64,000 nucleotides of DNA, from positions 1 through 64,000 of the forward strand of contig JAISTH010000018.1 in the NCBI GenBank assembly GCA_031272715.1. The letters run 5' to 3'. This stretch comes from Desulfovibrio sp. (GTDB taxonomy: Bacteria; Desulfobacterota; Desulfovibrionia; Desulfovibrionales; Desulfovibrionaceae). Under the pieces are notes generated by a model, which was given only the letters and a program-made list of their open reading frames with translations, was not told where the DNA came from and did not search any database. The first letter of the stretch is position 1. Each line of letters starts with the position of its first letter. Positions 35,359 to 46,101 of the stretch are shown one piece after another. The position numbers and the translations under genes were made by a program.

Positions 35359-36519
35359 ATGTTCTACAAGGACTTCAATGACTTGCGTCTTTCCGCACTC
35401 GGCTTCGGCAACATGCGCTTACCGACACTTGAGGGTGGCGGCATCGACACGAACAAGGCTGATGAAATGATTGCCTATGCATTTGAAAATGGCGTAAATT
35501 ATTACGATACTGCATATGGCTATCATTCCGGTGAATCAGAACGATTCATCGGGAAATCACTTTCCAGATTCCCTCGTGATTCTTGGTACTTGGCGAGCAA
35601 GTTTCCCGGGTACGAAAAAAGGCCGACATGGGATCCCAAAGAACAGTTTGAAGAACAGTTAAAGAAATGCAATGTTGAATATTTTGACTTCTACATGCTG
35701 CACAATGTATATGAGCACAATGTCAAAACATACCTCAATCCCAAGTGGAATATTATCGACTATCTTCTCGTCCAGAAGAAATCTGGCCGTATCCGACACT
35801 TTGGCATTTCCACACATGCAGGGACAGAAACATTTTCGAAGTTTATTGAAATGTATGGCGATGAAATTGAATTTTGTCAGATTGAATTAAACGCCCTCGA
35901 CTGGACTTTGCAGGATGCAAAAGCAAAATATGAAATATTGACTGCACGAGGAATCCCGATCTGGGTCATGGAACCCGTCAAGGGAGGAAAGCTCGCATCC
36001 TTCTCCGAAGACAATGAGTCAAAGCTCAAAAAGGCACGCCCGAACGAAAGCATTGCGGCTTGGGCTTTCAGGTGGCTTCAAACATTGAACCTTGGCGTGA
36101 CATTGTCTGGCATGACAACACTGGAACAAGTCAAAGACAATGTGAAAACCTTCTCTGGCGGCCAGCCGCTGAACGATAACGAGAAACAAGTCTACGAGGG
36201 CATTATCGCAGGCCTGACGGACTTGATTCCATGTACGGCATGTCGCTACTGCTGCGAGGGATGCCCACAGTCCCTTGACATCCCGACCCTCCTCCAGTTG
36301 TATAACGACTGCCGTTTCACCCCATCTATGGTCGCATGCATGGCCGTCGATGCCATGAAACCCAGCAAACGGCCGTCTGCCTGCATCGCCTGCGAAGCGT
36401 GCATTGAAGTCTGTCCACAGAATATCAATGTCCCTGAAGCGTTCAAGGATTTCCAGTCCATTCTGGACAAGATGGAGCGATTCGTGCCACCGGCAGAGGA
36501 GCATGACGATGAAAACTAG
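35359..36519 (+). CDS. Aldo/keto reductase with C-terminal double ferredoxin motif
   Basis: The 386-residue protein joins an NADPH-type aldo/keto reductase barrel to a ferredoxin tail. The catalytic tetrad is visible: D and Y in YYDTAYGYHSGESE, K in LASKFPG, H in YMLHNVYEHN. The last 100 residues carry CTACRYCCEGCP and CIACEACIEVCP. This architecture is common in anaerobic gut bacteria and usually sits in redox operons. It is AT-rich compared with the AOR region. It overlaps the flavodoxin gene by 17 bp, so flavodoxin is probably its electron partner. Confidence 0.92.
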   Translation: MFYKDFNDLRLSALGFGNMRLPTLEGGGIDTNKADEMIAYAFENGVNYYDTAYGYHSGESERFIGKSLSRFPRDSWYLASKFPGYEKRPTWDPKEQFEEQLKKCNVEYFDFYMLHNVYEHNVKTYLNPKWNIIDYLLVQKKSGRIRHFGISTHAGTETFSKFIEMYGDEIEFCQIELNALDWTLQDAKAKYEILTARGIPIWVMEPVKGGKLASFSEDNESKLKKARPNESIAAWAFRWLQTLNLGVTLSGMTTLEQVKDNVKTFSGGQPLNDNEKQVYEGIIAGLTDLIPCTACRYCCEGCPQSLDIPTLLQLYNDCRFTPSMVACMAVDAMKPSKRPSACIACEACIEVCPQNINVPEAFKDFQSILDKMERFVPPAEEHDDEN

Positions 36520-37177
36520 GCCCAGAAACATCCTTGCTATTATCCTGATCGCACTGCTATGCGTTTTCCTTTCACCCAAGGAGAGCAATGCCATGGACAC
36601 TGACCACGGAACGCAGAACATGTCTGCAGAATCCAAAGGGATGGGGCCAGCGAACAAAATACTTGTCGCCTACTTCTCAAGGGCAGACGAGAATTACAAT
36701 GTAGGCTATATCGAGAAGGGCAATACCGAAATAATCGCCGAGATGATCGCAAAGCAGGTCAATGGAACATTATTCCACATCAAGACAGTTATGCCGTACC
36801 CGACAGGATACAAGGAATGCACTGAAGTTGCGAAGAAAGAAAAGGCTGACGGCGCACGGCCGAAGATTGTGGGAAAGGTTGAAGACTTCGCAGACTACAA
36901 CATCGTCTTTCTCGGCTATCCAAACTGGTGGAGCGATATGCCTATGGCGGTGTATACATTTCTCGAAAGCTATGATTTTTCAGGAAAGACAATAATTCCA
37001 TTTATCACCCATGAAGGGAGTGGACTTTCCAATACGGTAAAAAGTATTGCGGAATATTGTCCAAATGCGAAAGTCCTTGATGGTCTTGCGATAAAGGGAA
37101 GCATCGCACAGAAATTGCGAGACGAGGCACAGAAAACCGTGACAAACTGGCTAAGCAAAATCCCTGTATTGCATTAA
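36503..37177 (+). CDS. Exported flavodoxin-family protein
   Basis: The ATG at 36503 or 36509 follows CAGAGGAG and overlaps the aldo/keto reductase stop. The 224-residue product has a hydrophobic N-terminal segment (NILAIILIALLCVFL) typical of a signal peptide or anchor. The flavodoxin fold shows as KILVAYFSRADENY (phosphate loop), VFLGYPNWWSDMP and IPFITHEGSGLSNTV. Long-chain variants of this kind (flavodoxin_4) are often exported. It likely carries electrons for the aldo/keto reductase or an envelope reductase. Confidence 0.88.
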   Translation: MTMKTRPRNILAIILIALLCVFLSPKESNAMDTDHGTQNMSAESKGMGPANKILVAYFSRADENYNVGYIEKGNTEIIAEMIAKQVNGTLFHIKTVMPYPTGYKECTEVAKKEKADGARPKIVGKVEDFADYNIVFLGYPNWWSDMPMAVYTFLESYDFSGKTIIPFITHEGSGLSNTVKSIAEYCPNAKVLDGLAIKGSIAQKLRDEAQKTVTNWLSKIPVLH

Positions 37178-37223
37178 AATGATTTACATTACGCAAATTT
37201 TATTTTTATACTAATGTAAGTGC

Positions 37224-38456
37224 ATGAATATGTATATTCCAAGAGCACTTGAGCCTAGTTTCAAATGCACCATAAGAAACAATCCTGTGTCTGCAATTAT
37301 AGGCCCAAAATATAGCGGAAAGACCGCCATCGCCAAACATATTTGCAATACGACGGAGAATTGCTGTTACCTTGATCTCGAAAAAGATACTGACCTTGCT
37401 AAAATTGACGAGGGCATGCGTGCGAGTACATTCTTAAGAGACCACATGGATGGTTATATCATACTTGATGAAATACATTTTCGTCCAAATATTTTTAGTG
37501 TGATGAGGCCGCTCGCTGATGAGATAGCACACTCACGTGACAATAATTTTAGAATAACACATCCTGCTCGCTTTATCGTACTCGGATCAGCATCTCCCAC
37601 ACTTCTAAAACAAACTAAGCAGTCATTGGTTGGAAGAATTTCCTACTGGCGCCTCACAAATCTGTTGGTCACAGAGATCCCTAATGTTGACATGAGGAAA
37701 TACATCATGCGTGGTGGCTTCCCTTCAAGCTACCTTGCGACAGACGCTGAAGAGTCCGCAGCTTGGCTGAAAAGTTATATAAATGATTTGTTAGATAAAA
37801 ATTTATCACAATGGGGAAATTTCTCCAGTGAGGCCATGGCTCAACTATGGGAAATAATCACATATCATAATGGACTGAAAACAAACGACACTAAAATAAT
37901 TGGCTCATTCCAAAATCACGCCGACGAAGCAAAAGCATACATACAGCTATTGAAAAGACTATACTTAATCGATACAGTCGGTCTATATTCTTCAGATCCT
38001 TATAAATTAATAGATATGACGCCAAAGATATTTATTGCTGACTCCGGGATAGTTCTTGCGTCAATGGGTATTCAGACGTTTGAGGCGTTGACATCCCCAG
38101 CGAATGCAACAATCTATGACATAATCTGGAGGTCAATTGTACTCGTACATCTCAGAGCTTGGTTTCCAGACCTTCTGGAACACAATATATTCTTTTATCG
38201 TGATAAGAAGCAAAATGAGATTGATTTAATACTTTACAAAAATCAAAAATTATTCGCGATTGAATGTAAAACATCTCCAAATGCCTATCTATCATCTGTG
38301 ACATACGCCGCTATGAAGAAACTTCAGATTCCTAAAGAACACGCATTTATTGTCGCACCATTCCCCTCTTCAGATGGCAAAGCAAATGCCATTACACTTC
38401 CGGAATTACGTGACAGTCTTAAATTCATACTGTGCCCTCTTGAAGACGAAGAATGA
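37224..38456 (+). CDS. DUF4143-type ATPase with nuclease-like C-terminal domain
   Basis: The 410-residue protein has Walker A GPKYSGKTAIAKH near residue 27 and Walker B YIILDEIHF. Arginine- and domain-typical GSASPTLL and MRGGFPSSYLA follow. The C-terminal part has EIDLILYKNQKLFAIECKTS, the E/D-x(n)-ExK pattern of PD-(D/E)xK folds seen in DUF4143 proteins. These ATPases are widely scattered by transfer and have no settled function. The gene is the most AT-rich in this block and stands 46 bp after the flavodoxin gene, but has its own composition. No ribosome site is strong. Confidence 0.82.
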   Translation: MNMYIPRALEPSFKCTIRNNPVSAIIGPKYSGKTAIAKHICNTTENCCYLDLEKDTDLAKIDEGMRASTFLRDHMDGYIILDEIHFRPNIFSVMRPLADEIAHSRDNNFRITHPARFIVLGSASPTLLKQTKQSLVGRISYWRLTNLLVTEIPNVDMRKYIMRGGFPSSYLATDAEESAAWLKSYINDLLDKNLSQWGNFSSEAMAQLWEIITYHNGLKTNDTKIIGSFQNHADEAKAYIQLLKRLYLIDTVGLYSSDPYKLIDMTPKIFIADSGIVLASMGIQTFEALTSPANATIYDIIWRSIVLVHLRAWFPDLLEHNIFFYRDKKQNEIDLILYKNQKLFAIECKTSPNAYLSSVTYAAMKKLQIPKEHAFIVAPFPSSDGKANAITLPELRDSLKFILCPLEDEE

Positions 38457-38812
38457 TACACTAATTTCAAGTGAATATCTCATTGCAAATGCAGATAATC
38501 TGATTCATTACATCATCATTACATATACTTTTTTTGAATCTAGGTATTAATTCTGCAAAAACTTCCAATCGCACTATATCTCATCTCGTTGCACACTTAT
38601 GTAGAATCTCAATTGTGCAGCGTGATACGGTCAAAATCTTCTCTAATAGATATCCCGGATTGAGGATGTTTCGGGGATGGATCCATGAGCCGCTCTATGC
38701 CCAGCATGACTCCTTACTCCGCTGGACCGAACTGCCGCTTCCTGCACCTTGCATTCTCGCCTCCCATCCCCCGCTCCACAACATAGCCGGCCGCTCCTGC
38801 CAGAGTCAACAC
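38457..38812. other. Gene-free stretch
   Basis: No gene can be supported between the ATPase and the autotransporter terminator. GC rises back to host level from about 38650, marking the right edge of the AT-rich block. Confidence 0.4.
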
Positions 38813-38850
38813 GAAAGCGGCCCACCCCAGAACTCCAAGGTGGGCCGCTT
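38813..38850 (-). terminator. Terminator of the autotransporter gene
   Basis: AAGCGGCCCACC and GGTGGGCCGCTT are perfect 12-bp arms around a 12-base loop. On the minus strand they are followed by TCGTGTT, a weak T run. It lies 24 bp after the stop codon. Confidence 0.65.
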
Positions 38851-38873
38851 CGGCATTGACGTTGGCGCTGTGG

Positions 38874-41800
38874 CTAGAATTCCATCCTCAGCGTGCCAAA
38901 GATCCCATGTGAAGTCGTGTGCTCCGAAACCAGGAGGCTATAATTGAGGCCCACCCACACGTCGTTCTTGCCAAACTCGAGTCCAGCCGTGCCCTGGTAG
39001 GCGATGTAGTCCATCACGCGGACGCGCAGATCCGCATTGTCGTTTATCCCGGTGAACCTGACTCTGGACCGTCCCTCCACGTCGCCCGCAGCGGGGATGA
39101 CGACGAGGTCCACGCTCGGCTTCACCCGCCAGCCGTTGCCGGTTTCGATGTCCTTCACGAAGGCGACGCCGACGGGGAAAGTCCAGATGTCGTGATGGAC
39201 GGCATCGGCGTGGAGGACGGAATTGCCATCGCTCTTCACGTCGTAGGGATGCGTGGCCAGGTGCATGTACCGGGCCCCTGCGTGGGGGACGATGTCCACG
39301 CCCGGCGTTTCGACCTTGTACTCAAGCTTGACGCCGGCGGAGAGGGCGTAGCCCTGGATGTCGGCCTCGAGATCCGCCATCCGCATCCTGTCCGGGACAG
39401 CCTGCCGCATCGTGCTGTAGGATCCCGTGTAGTTGACGTCAGCCACTGCGGAGAAATGGTTCACGGCAAAGCCGCCGTACGCTCCGATGCCCCAATACGT
39501 AAAATTGTTGGTGGTCTTGGCGAGTTCCCCTGAGCCCTCGGAATACCCGCCGCCCATGCTGGCACTGAGGCCGACCCTGACCATGCCGGCGGCCGTATAG
39601 TCAGCGCCGACGGACACGCCGCCCAGACCGCCGTGCCAATCCATCTTGAAGTTCCCGGCCTTCATTCCCCAAGCGTTGTGGGACTGATAAAGGGGCATGA
39701 TCCAGAGGGCCAGTCCATTCTTGCTCATATCATCGCCCACCGCGCGGTTCACGGTGCCCCTCTCGTCCTGGACCATCATGCCGCCGCCCATGGGATTGGC
39801 GAGGGAGAGCCGCTGCGTGGCTGCACTCATGGCCGCGTCCGAAGCGATCCTGGTCATCTGTGGGGCTGCGCCGAGGGTGGCGACCCGGGCGGCGGACTCA
39901 ATGGTTCTTGCGGCGAGTGCGTGGTCACTTCCGATATATCCGGTGTTAATCGCACGTGAGATGAATTTCAAGCCCCCCTTGGACGAATAGACCGTCTCGT
40001 TGATATCATACTTTTGAATAACATCGTCTACGATTCTTGCCAGTTCACTATCAATTTTAGGCCAAGTGTTTGCACTTACTGTTGATATTTTAATTCTTAA
40101 ATTTTTTTTATTCGTGGCAGAAGTTATCCATTCGCCTGTCAATATAATCAAATCAGAATCCGCACTAAGCCTGTTATTAACCCAAGCATTGTCATTTCCA
40201 TTATCAGCTATTTCTATATTATTACCAAGAATCGTATATGGCAAATAACTTTCGCTATCTGCATCACTGACTTTTGCGCCAACTATCTTAAGTTTAGCGC
40301 CTGCGCCAATATAAGCACTAGTCGACTTTGCAGCTGATATTGCACCGGCGGGCTCTTTTGCAGCCTTTGCTGAAACGACTAGCATTGTATTATTAGCAAA
40401 ATGGATCTTACCACCCTCAACACTAGAAGCTAGAGTTGATCCCATTTCTGAATTGACACTAAGGCCTGTGCTATCGCTAAGTTGTATCGGTGAAAAAATA
40501 CCAAGTGCTGAGACTATATTCCCTTCGGAAAGTGGGCCGACAATCGTTGGCAGAAGTTTTTCTAAGGTGTCATTTGTCACACCAGATGGAAGATACTCTG
40601 GCGTTCCAATGGCTAAATAGGAATTCTGTCCAACACCTACGTTGCCATTTAGGTGATATATATCACTTGTACTATTAATTCTGTCCATATCTTTAATATA
40701 CATTGTTGTTGACGGCAAGCCCCATGCTGGATCAACGAGAAGCATTCCACTATTTAATACAAGTTTATCAACCTTAACAGTTGTACCTGTTTCAGTATTG
40801 TAATCGTCATCTTGACCTACTTCTATTTTTTTACCGGCTGCTCCTTCAAGTGTGTTAATATTCGCAACAATACCGTTAGAGATGACAGAATCATCCTTTA
40901 GTACTAGTGACGATTTTATTTCTAGCTTGCCGCCTTTTGCATTCATATTATATGCATACACATTGTTTGCATTTAATTCACCAAAATCCGAGACAAGTTC
41001 TTTAATAGCCATTTTATCTGTTCCAATATCTGATAAATTTGTACCATTTTTTATTGATAGTTTACTTCCTGATTGAATGACAAGACTTCCCGTCTTATCA
41101 GTTTTTGTCTCAACTTTTTCTGTGGTAATATTTCCAGCAATATATGCTGTTGCATTACTACTATCAAACGTTATATCTTTAATATTTTTTTCAACGCCTT
41201 TGGTTCCGAGTGTTAATGAAGCATTATCTCGAAGCAAAGCGCCTGCAGAGTCACCATTTTGTAGTGTTATTAGATAGGGTCTATCATCTGCACCAGCAAT
41301 AGTAAGATTTGTTCCGATACTTAATTCGGTGACATTTTCATCTAATCCAACCATGCCTACGACACCTGAAAGGTATGTATTTCCAGAATTATCATTTTTT
41401 GTGTTAACTATTATGTTTCCTTCAAAGTTAGCTCCAAATTGTGCCGGTAGACTAGTAGGTATACTACTATAACTAATTTCATTACTCTGATCAGGCAATA
41501 TCCCAGATATATTACCCAAAATTATACCATCGCCTGTTGAAAAAAATTGATCGTATACTTTGTTAAAATCAGCTGAGCTGTACGTATAGTCATAGTCAGT
41601 CAAATGAATTATACCAGTGCTAAATGTACCATTTATTGTAACATTGCCATTTTCTGAGTTAAAAACAAGCTTTGCATTTTTTTCAAGCGAAAAGCTTGCA
41701 ACGCTTCCACCGACAGCATTAAAGCCTATAATTCCATCATCCCCAACTGTTATTGTATTGCCACTTGCTAGCACCCAATCTCCAGTATTTATGCTTACCA

Positions 41801-42680
41801 GCCCATTTATAATATGTATATCTGCATTAATGCGTCCAGATTTTATCAATGAGTCTGTAGCAGGTTGGTCACCTAGATTTAAATATGTTCCTACATTTGG
41901 TTTCGTATTGTCATTGCCAAGTATTAATTTTTTACCATAAATACTACCATGAGTTAAATTAGTGTCTTGTGATTCTATGTAAATATTCCCATTTGCAACT
42001 GTTGTCTCTTTTGCCAAATTTAATCCAAGTGTATAAATTTTACCATAATCAAAGTCTAATTTTAACGTGTTTGCAGTCCCGGAAAAAGTCAATGTGCCAT
42101 AGATATGAGTTTTTTGATGTTCATAGCCCGTTATATATCCAGATGCTCCTTTTAGATCATCAATAGTATATGGGGCAGGTAGTGCACTACCAGATATAAA
42201 CCATGCAGGATCAATTGTTAAATTATCTATGATGTATAACCCATGATCCTTGACACCAGTGGTATCACCGCCTTTAATAATAATACTACCTCCATTATTT
42301 ATATCAGAATTTGCGACTCGTCCTATAAGAGATAATAGCTGATCGCCTGTCAAATATAGACCGCCTCTTCTGAGTTTTATATCACCATTATTTCTAAGTG
42401 TTGCACCATTATTAATGTGTATATCATAGCCATCATATACATATAATGTGCCACCAGAATATATCTCCAACTTATCAGTATATTCACTGGCATCTGTTGT
42501 TGTCTTCTCAACAGTCTGGTTTGCTGGCACTATAATATCGCCGGCTTTTGCGTTATCTGAGGAGAATACCAATAACACGGTAATAAGTAATAATAGCATA
42601 ATAGCATTCAATATAGCACACATATTGAGTACTATCATATAACTTCCCTGGAGATTTTTCAACCAATTCCATGAAAACAT
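38874..42680 (-). CDS. Autotransporter with beta-helical passenger
   Basis: The 1268-residue protein starts at ATG 42680 after AGGAGGGC. It has a long hydrophobic signal (LNAIMLLLLITVLLVFSS, cleavage near NAKAGD). Residues 48-900 are low-complexity, asparagine- and glycine-rich repeats such as IYSGGTLYVYDGYDIHINNGATLRNNGDI, typical of a beta-helix passenger. The last 290 residues form a beta-barrel ending in LRMEF with the expected terminal phenylalanine. The passenger DNA (39950-42680) is very AT-rich, while the barrel DNA (38874-39950) has host-like GC. The sharp change suggests the surface-exposed part was swapped by recombination. Adhesion or autoaggregation is the usual role; the ligand is unknown. 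Confidence 0.9.
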   Translation of the reverse strand: MFSWNWLKNLQGSYMIVLNMCAILNAIMLLLLITVLLVFSSDNAKAGDIIVPANQTVEKTTTDASEYTDKLEIYSGGTLYVYDGYDIHINNGATLRNNGDIKLRRGGLYLTGDQLLSLIGRVANSDINNGGSIIIKGGDTTGVKDHGLYIIDNLTIDPAWFISGSALPAPYTIDDLKGASGYITGYEHQKTHIYGTLTFSGTANTLKLDFDYGKIYTLGLNLAKETTVANGNIYIESQDTNLTHGSIYGKKLILGNDNTKPNVGTYLNLGDQPATDSLIKSGRINADIHIINGLVSINTGDWVLASGNTITVGDDGIIGFNAVGGSVASFSLEKNAKLVFNSENGNVTINGTFSTGIIHLTDYDYTYSSADFNKVYDQFFSTGDGIILGNISGILPDQSNEISYSSIPTSLPAQFGANFEGNIIVNTKNDNSGNTYLSGVVGMVGLDENVTELSIGTNLTIAGADDRPYLITLQNGDSAGALLRDNASLTLGTKGVEKNIKDITFDSSNATAYIAGNITTEKVETKTDKTGSLVIQSGSKLSIKNGTNLSDIGTDKMAIKELVSDFGELNANNVYAYNMNAKGGKLEIKSSLVLKDDSVISNGIVANINTLEGAAGKKIEVGQDDDYNTETGTTVKVDKLVLNSGMLLVDPAWGLPSTTMYIKDMDRINSTSDIYHLNGNVGVGQNSYLAIGTPEYLPSGVTNDTLEKLLPTIVGPLSEGNIVSALGIFSPIQLSDSTGLSVNSEMGSTLASSVEGGKIHFANNTMLVVSAKAAKEPAGAISAAKSTSAYIGAGAKLKIVGAKVSDADSESYLPYTILGNNIEIADNGNDNAWVNNRLSADSDLIILTGEWITSATNKKNLRIKISTVSANTWPKIDSELARIVDDVIQKYDINETVYSSKGGLKFISRAINTGYIGSDHALAARTIESAARVATLGAAPQMTRIASDAAMSAATQRLSLANPMGGGMMVQDERGTVNRAVGDDMSKNGLALWIMPLYQSHNAWGMKAGNFKMDWHGGLGGVSVGADYTAAGMVRVGLSASMGGGYSEGSGELAKTTNNFTYWGIGAYGGFAVNHFSAVADVNYTGSYSTMRQAVPDRMRMADLEADIQGYALSAGVKLEYKVETPGVDIVPHAGARYMHLATHPYDVKSDGNSVLHADAVHHDIWTFPVGVAFVKDIETGNGWRVKPSVDLVVIPAAGDVEGRSRVRFTGINDNADLRVRVMDYIAYQGTAGLEFGKNDVWVGLNYSLLVSEHTTSHGIFGTLRMEF

Positions 42681-43710
<1,030 letters not shown>

Positions 43711-46083
43711 ATGATCGACTACGCCCAGAAGCTCAACGCCGCACAGCTCGAGGCCGTCACCTACCCCGACGGCCCCATCCTCGTGGTGGCCGGCGCCGGC
43801 ACCGGCAAGACCCGCACCATCGTATACAGGCTCGCATGGCTCGTGGAGCACGGGGTCCCCAACTCCTCCATCCTGCTCCTCACCTTCACCCGCAAGGCCG
43901 CGGCCGAGATGCTGAACCGCGCCGGGAACCTCCTCGACCAGGGATCCCTCGGCATCCAGGGAGGCACCTTCCACGCCTTCGCCTTCAGCGTGCTGCGACG
44001 CTACCCGCCCCTCTGGCTCGAAGGCAGGCGCTTCACCGTCATGGACGGCCCGGACATCTCCGATGCCATGGCCATCTGCAAGGAAAGCGTCAGGGATGCG
44101 AAGGGCACGTCCTTCCCCAAGCCAGCGGCCCTCGTGTCCCTGTTCAGCAAGGCGCGCAACCTCGAGCTTCCCCTCAGGGAACTCGTGATGCGCGACTACC
44201 AGCACCTCTTGATGTACCTCGACGCCCTTGAGGCCATCGAAAAGGCGTACAGCAAGTATCGCCGCGAAAACTGCCTGCTGGACTTCGACGATCTGCTCCA
44301 CGAGCTCGAAGCGCTCCTGTCGGCCGACGATGCGGACGCCGCGGCCCTGCGCCGCCGCTACTCACACATCCTGGTGGACGAATATCAGGACACCAACCGC
44401 ATCCAGGCGAGGCTCACGCGACTGCTCGCCACGCCCCTCGCCGGGGAGACCGGCGGGAACGTCATGGCCGTGGGGGACGAGGCGCAGTCCATCTATTCCT
44501 TCCGCGGGGCCAGCGTCCGCAACATCCTTGATTTCCCCGAGACCTTCCCGGGAGCGGTCGTCGTGCGCCTCGAGGAGAACTACCGGTCCACCCAGCCCAT
44601 TCTGGACGTCGCCAACCACATCCTCCTGAACGCCTCGGAATCCTACAGGAAGAAGCTCTTCACCAGGAGAGGCGAGGGCGTTCCCGTGCGCCTCGTGCGC
44701 CCGCTGAACGCCGACTCCCAGGCACAGCACGTCGCCAAGCGCATAACGGATTTCCTCAACGCCTACGCACCCTCACAGATCGCGGTGCTCTTCAGGGCGG
44801 GCTTCCATTCCTTCTCCTTGGAAGTGGCCCTCTCCCGCGCCTCCATCCCCTTCCGCAAATACGGCGGGCTCAGATACACGGAATCGGCCCACACGAGGGA
44901 TTTTCTGTCCTTCGCCCGTCTCGTCGTGCATGTCGGCGACCTGCCCGCCTTCACCCGCGTGGCCGCCATGCACCCCGGCGTGGGGGCGAAGACGGCCAAA
45001 CGCTTCCACGATATCTTCATGAAAGACGGAATCGAGGCCTTGGAAAAGGCGCTGGCCAAGCACCCCGACCTCGCGGACGACATCGCCTTCGTCCGGGAGC
45101 ACGCCGACTCCCCACCCGGCGTGGCCCTGCCCGCCATACTCGAACGCTACACCCCGAGACTCCAGAAGCTGTATCCCATGAACTGGCCGAAGCGGGCCCA
45201 GGACCTGGACGAATTGCTGCGCATGTCCGCCGGCTACACCGACATGGAACTCTTCCTGGCGGACATCTCCCTGGAGGTGCCGGACGACAAGGAGGGCGGC
45301 GAACACGTCGTCCTGTCGACGGTGCATTCGGCCAAGGGACTGGAGTGGGACGCGGTGTTCATCATCGATCTCGTGGAGGACCGATTCCCCTCCTACCACG
45401 CCAAGAAGGACAGGCAGCTCTTCGAGGAGGAGCGGCGCCTCTTCTACGTGGCCTGCACGAGGGCCCGCCATCGGCTGGAACTCTACTCCCCTCTCACCGT
45501 CTTCAACCAGAAGTACCAGTCGAACGTCACCGCCGAACCCAGCTGCTTCGTCAGCGAACTGCCTTCCAGCCTGCGGGAGGAGTGGGTGGAGATGAACAAC
45601 GGCAAGCTCGTCTGCGCAACGCTCCGGAGCGCCTCCGGAAGTCCGCGCACCGGGCCCGTCCAGGCGGAACCCGTCCAGGCGGAACCCGTCCAGGCGAAAC
45701 CCGTCCAGGCGGAACCCGTCCAGACGGAGCCGATCCCGTCCGCAGGCCCAGCGAAGGAAGGGGCGCCATGCAGGCACAGGATCTTCGGCGAGGGGAAGAT
45801 CGTCAAGCTCGTGACCCACGAGGCGGCGGAGGTGTCCTTCGCGAACCACGGCATCAAGACCATCATGGTCAGCTATCTCACCTTCGACGATCCGCCTCTG
45901 GAAACCATCCGGCTTGAGCCCGTCCCGCCCGCTGACCCCGCGAAGGAAGGGGCGCCATGCAGGCACAGGATCTTCGGCGAGGGGAAGATCGTCAGGCTCC
46001 TGTCCCCCGAGATGGCGGAAGTGTCCTTCGCGAACCACGGCATCAAGACCATCATGACCAGCTATCTCATCTTCGACGATTAG
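43711..46083 (+). CDS. UvrD/Rep-type ATP-dependent DNA helicase
   Basis: The 790-residue superfamily 1A helicase has the Q motif LNAAQLEAVT, Walker A VAGAGTGKTRT, LLTFTRKAAAEM, VDEYQDTN, VGDEAQSIYSFRGA, LEENYRST, STVHSAKGLEWD and VACTRARHRLELY. It unwinds DNA 3-prime to 5-prime in repair or replication restart. The C-terminal tail is odd: five PVQAE-like pentapeptides, then two nearly identical 55-residue domains (GAPCRHRIFGEGKIV...VSFANHGIKTIM) resembling the Tudor-like tail of PcrA that binds RNA polymerase. The start is the ATG at 43711. ThiL follows 18 bp after the stop. Confidence 0.93.
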   Translation: MIDYAQKLNAAQLEAVTYPDGPILVVAGAGTGKTRTIVYRLAWLVEHGVPNSSILLLTFTRKAAAEMLNRAGNLLDQGSLGIQGGTFHAFAFSVLRRYPPLWLEGRRFTVMDGPDISDAMAICKESVRDAKGTSFPKPAALVSLFSKARNLELPLRELVMRDYQHLLMYLDALEAIEKAYSKYRRENCLLDFDDLLHELEALLSADDADAAALRRRYSHILVDEYQDTNRIQARLTRLLATPLAGETGGNVMAVGDEAQSIYSFRGASVRNILDFPETFPGAVVVRLEENYRSTQPILDVANHILLNASESYRKKLFTRRGEGVPVRLVRPLNADSQAQHVAKRITDFLNAYAPSQIAVLFRAGFHSFSLEVALSRASIPFRKYGGLRYTESAHTRDFLSFARLVVHVGDLPAFTRVAAMHPGVGAKTAKRFHDIFMKDGIEALEKALAKHPDLADDIAFVREHADSPPGVALPAILERYTPRLQKLYPMNWPKRAQDLDELLRMSAGYTDMELFLADISLEVPDDKEGGEHVVLSTVHSAKGLEWDAVFIIDLVEDRFPSYHAKKDRQLFEEERRLFYVACTRARHRLELYSPLTVFNQKYQSNVTAEPSCFVSELPSSLREEWVEMNNGKLVCATLRSASGSPRTGPVQAEPVQAEPVQAKPVQAEPVQTEPIPSAGPAKEGAPCRHRIFGEGKIVKLVTHEAAEVSFANHGIKTIMVSYLTFDDPPLETIRLEPVPPADPAKEGAPCRHRIFGEGKIVRLLSPEMAEVSFANHGIKTIMTSYLIFDD
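45655..45729 (+). repeat. Five 15-bp repeats encoding PVQAE
   Basis: Five tandem units of CCCGTCCAGGCGGAA, with one or two changes in units 3 and 5, code for PVQAE/PVQAK/PVQTE inside the helicase gene. They form a flexible linker between the helicase core and the tail domains and could vary in number between strains. Confidence 0.9.
45751..46080 (+). repeat. Duplicated tail domain of the helicase
   Basis: Two segments starting at 45751 and 45940, offset by 189 bp (63 codons), encode nearly the same 55-residue domain. The DNA is identical over long stretches, for example around GGGGCGCCATGCAGGCACAG. Confidence 0.85.
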
Positions 46084-46101
46084 CCCCCGCCGGGCAACCC
46101 C

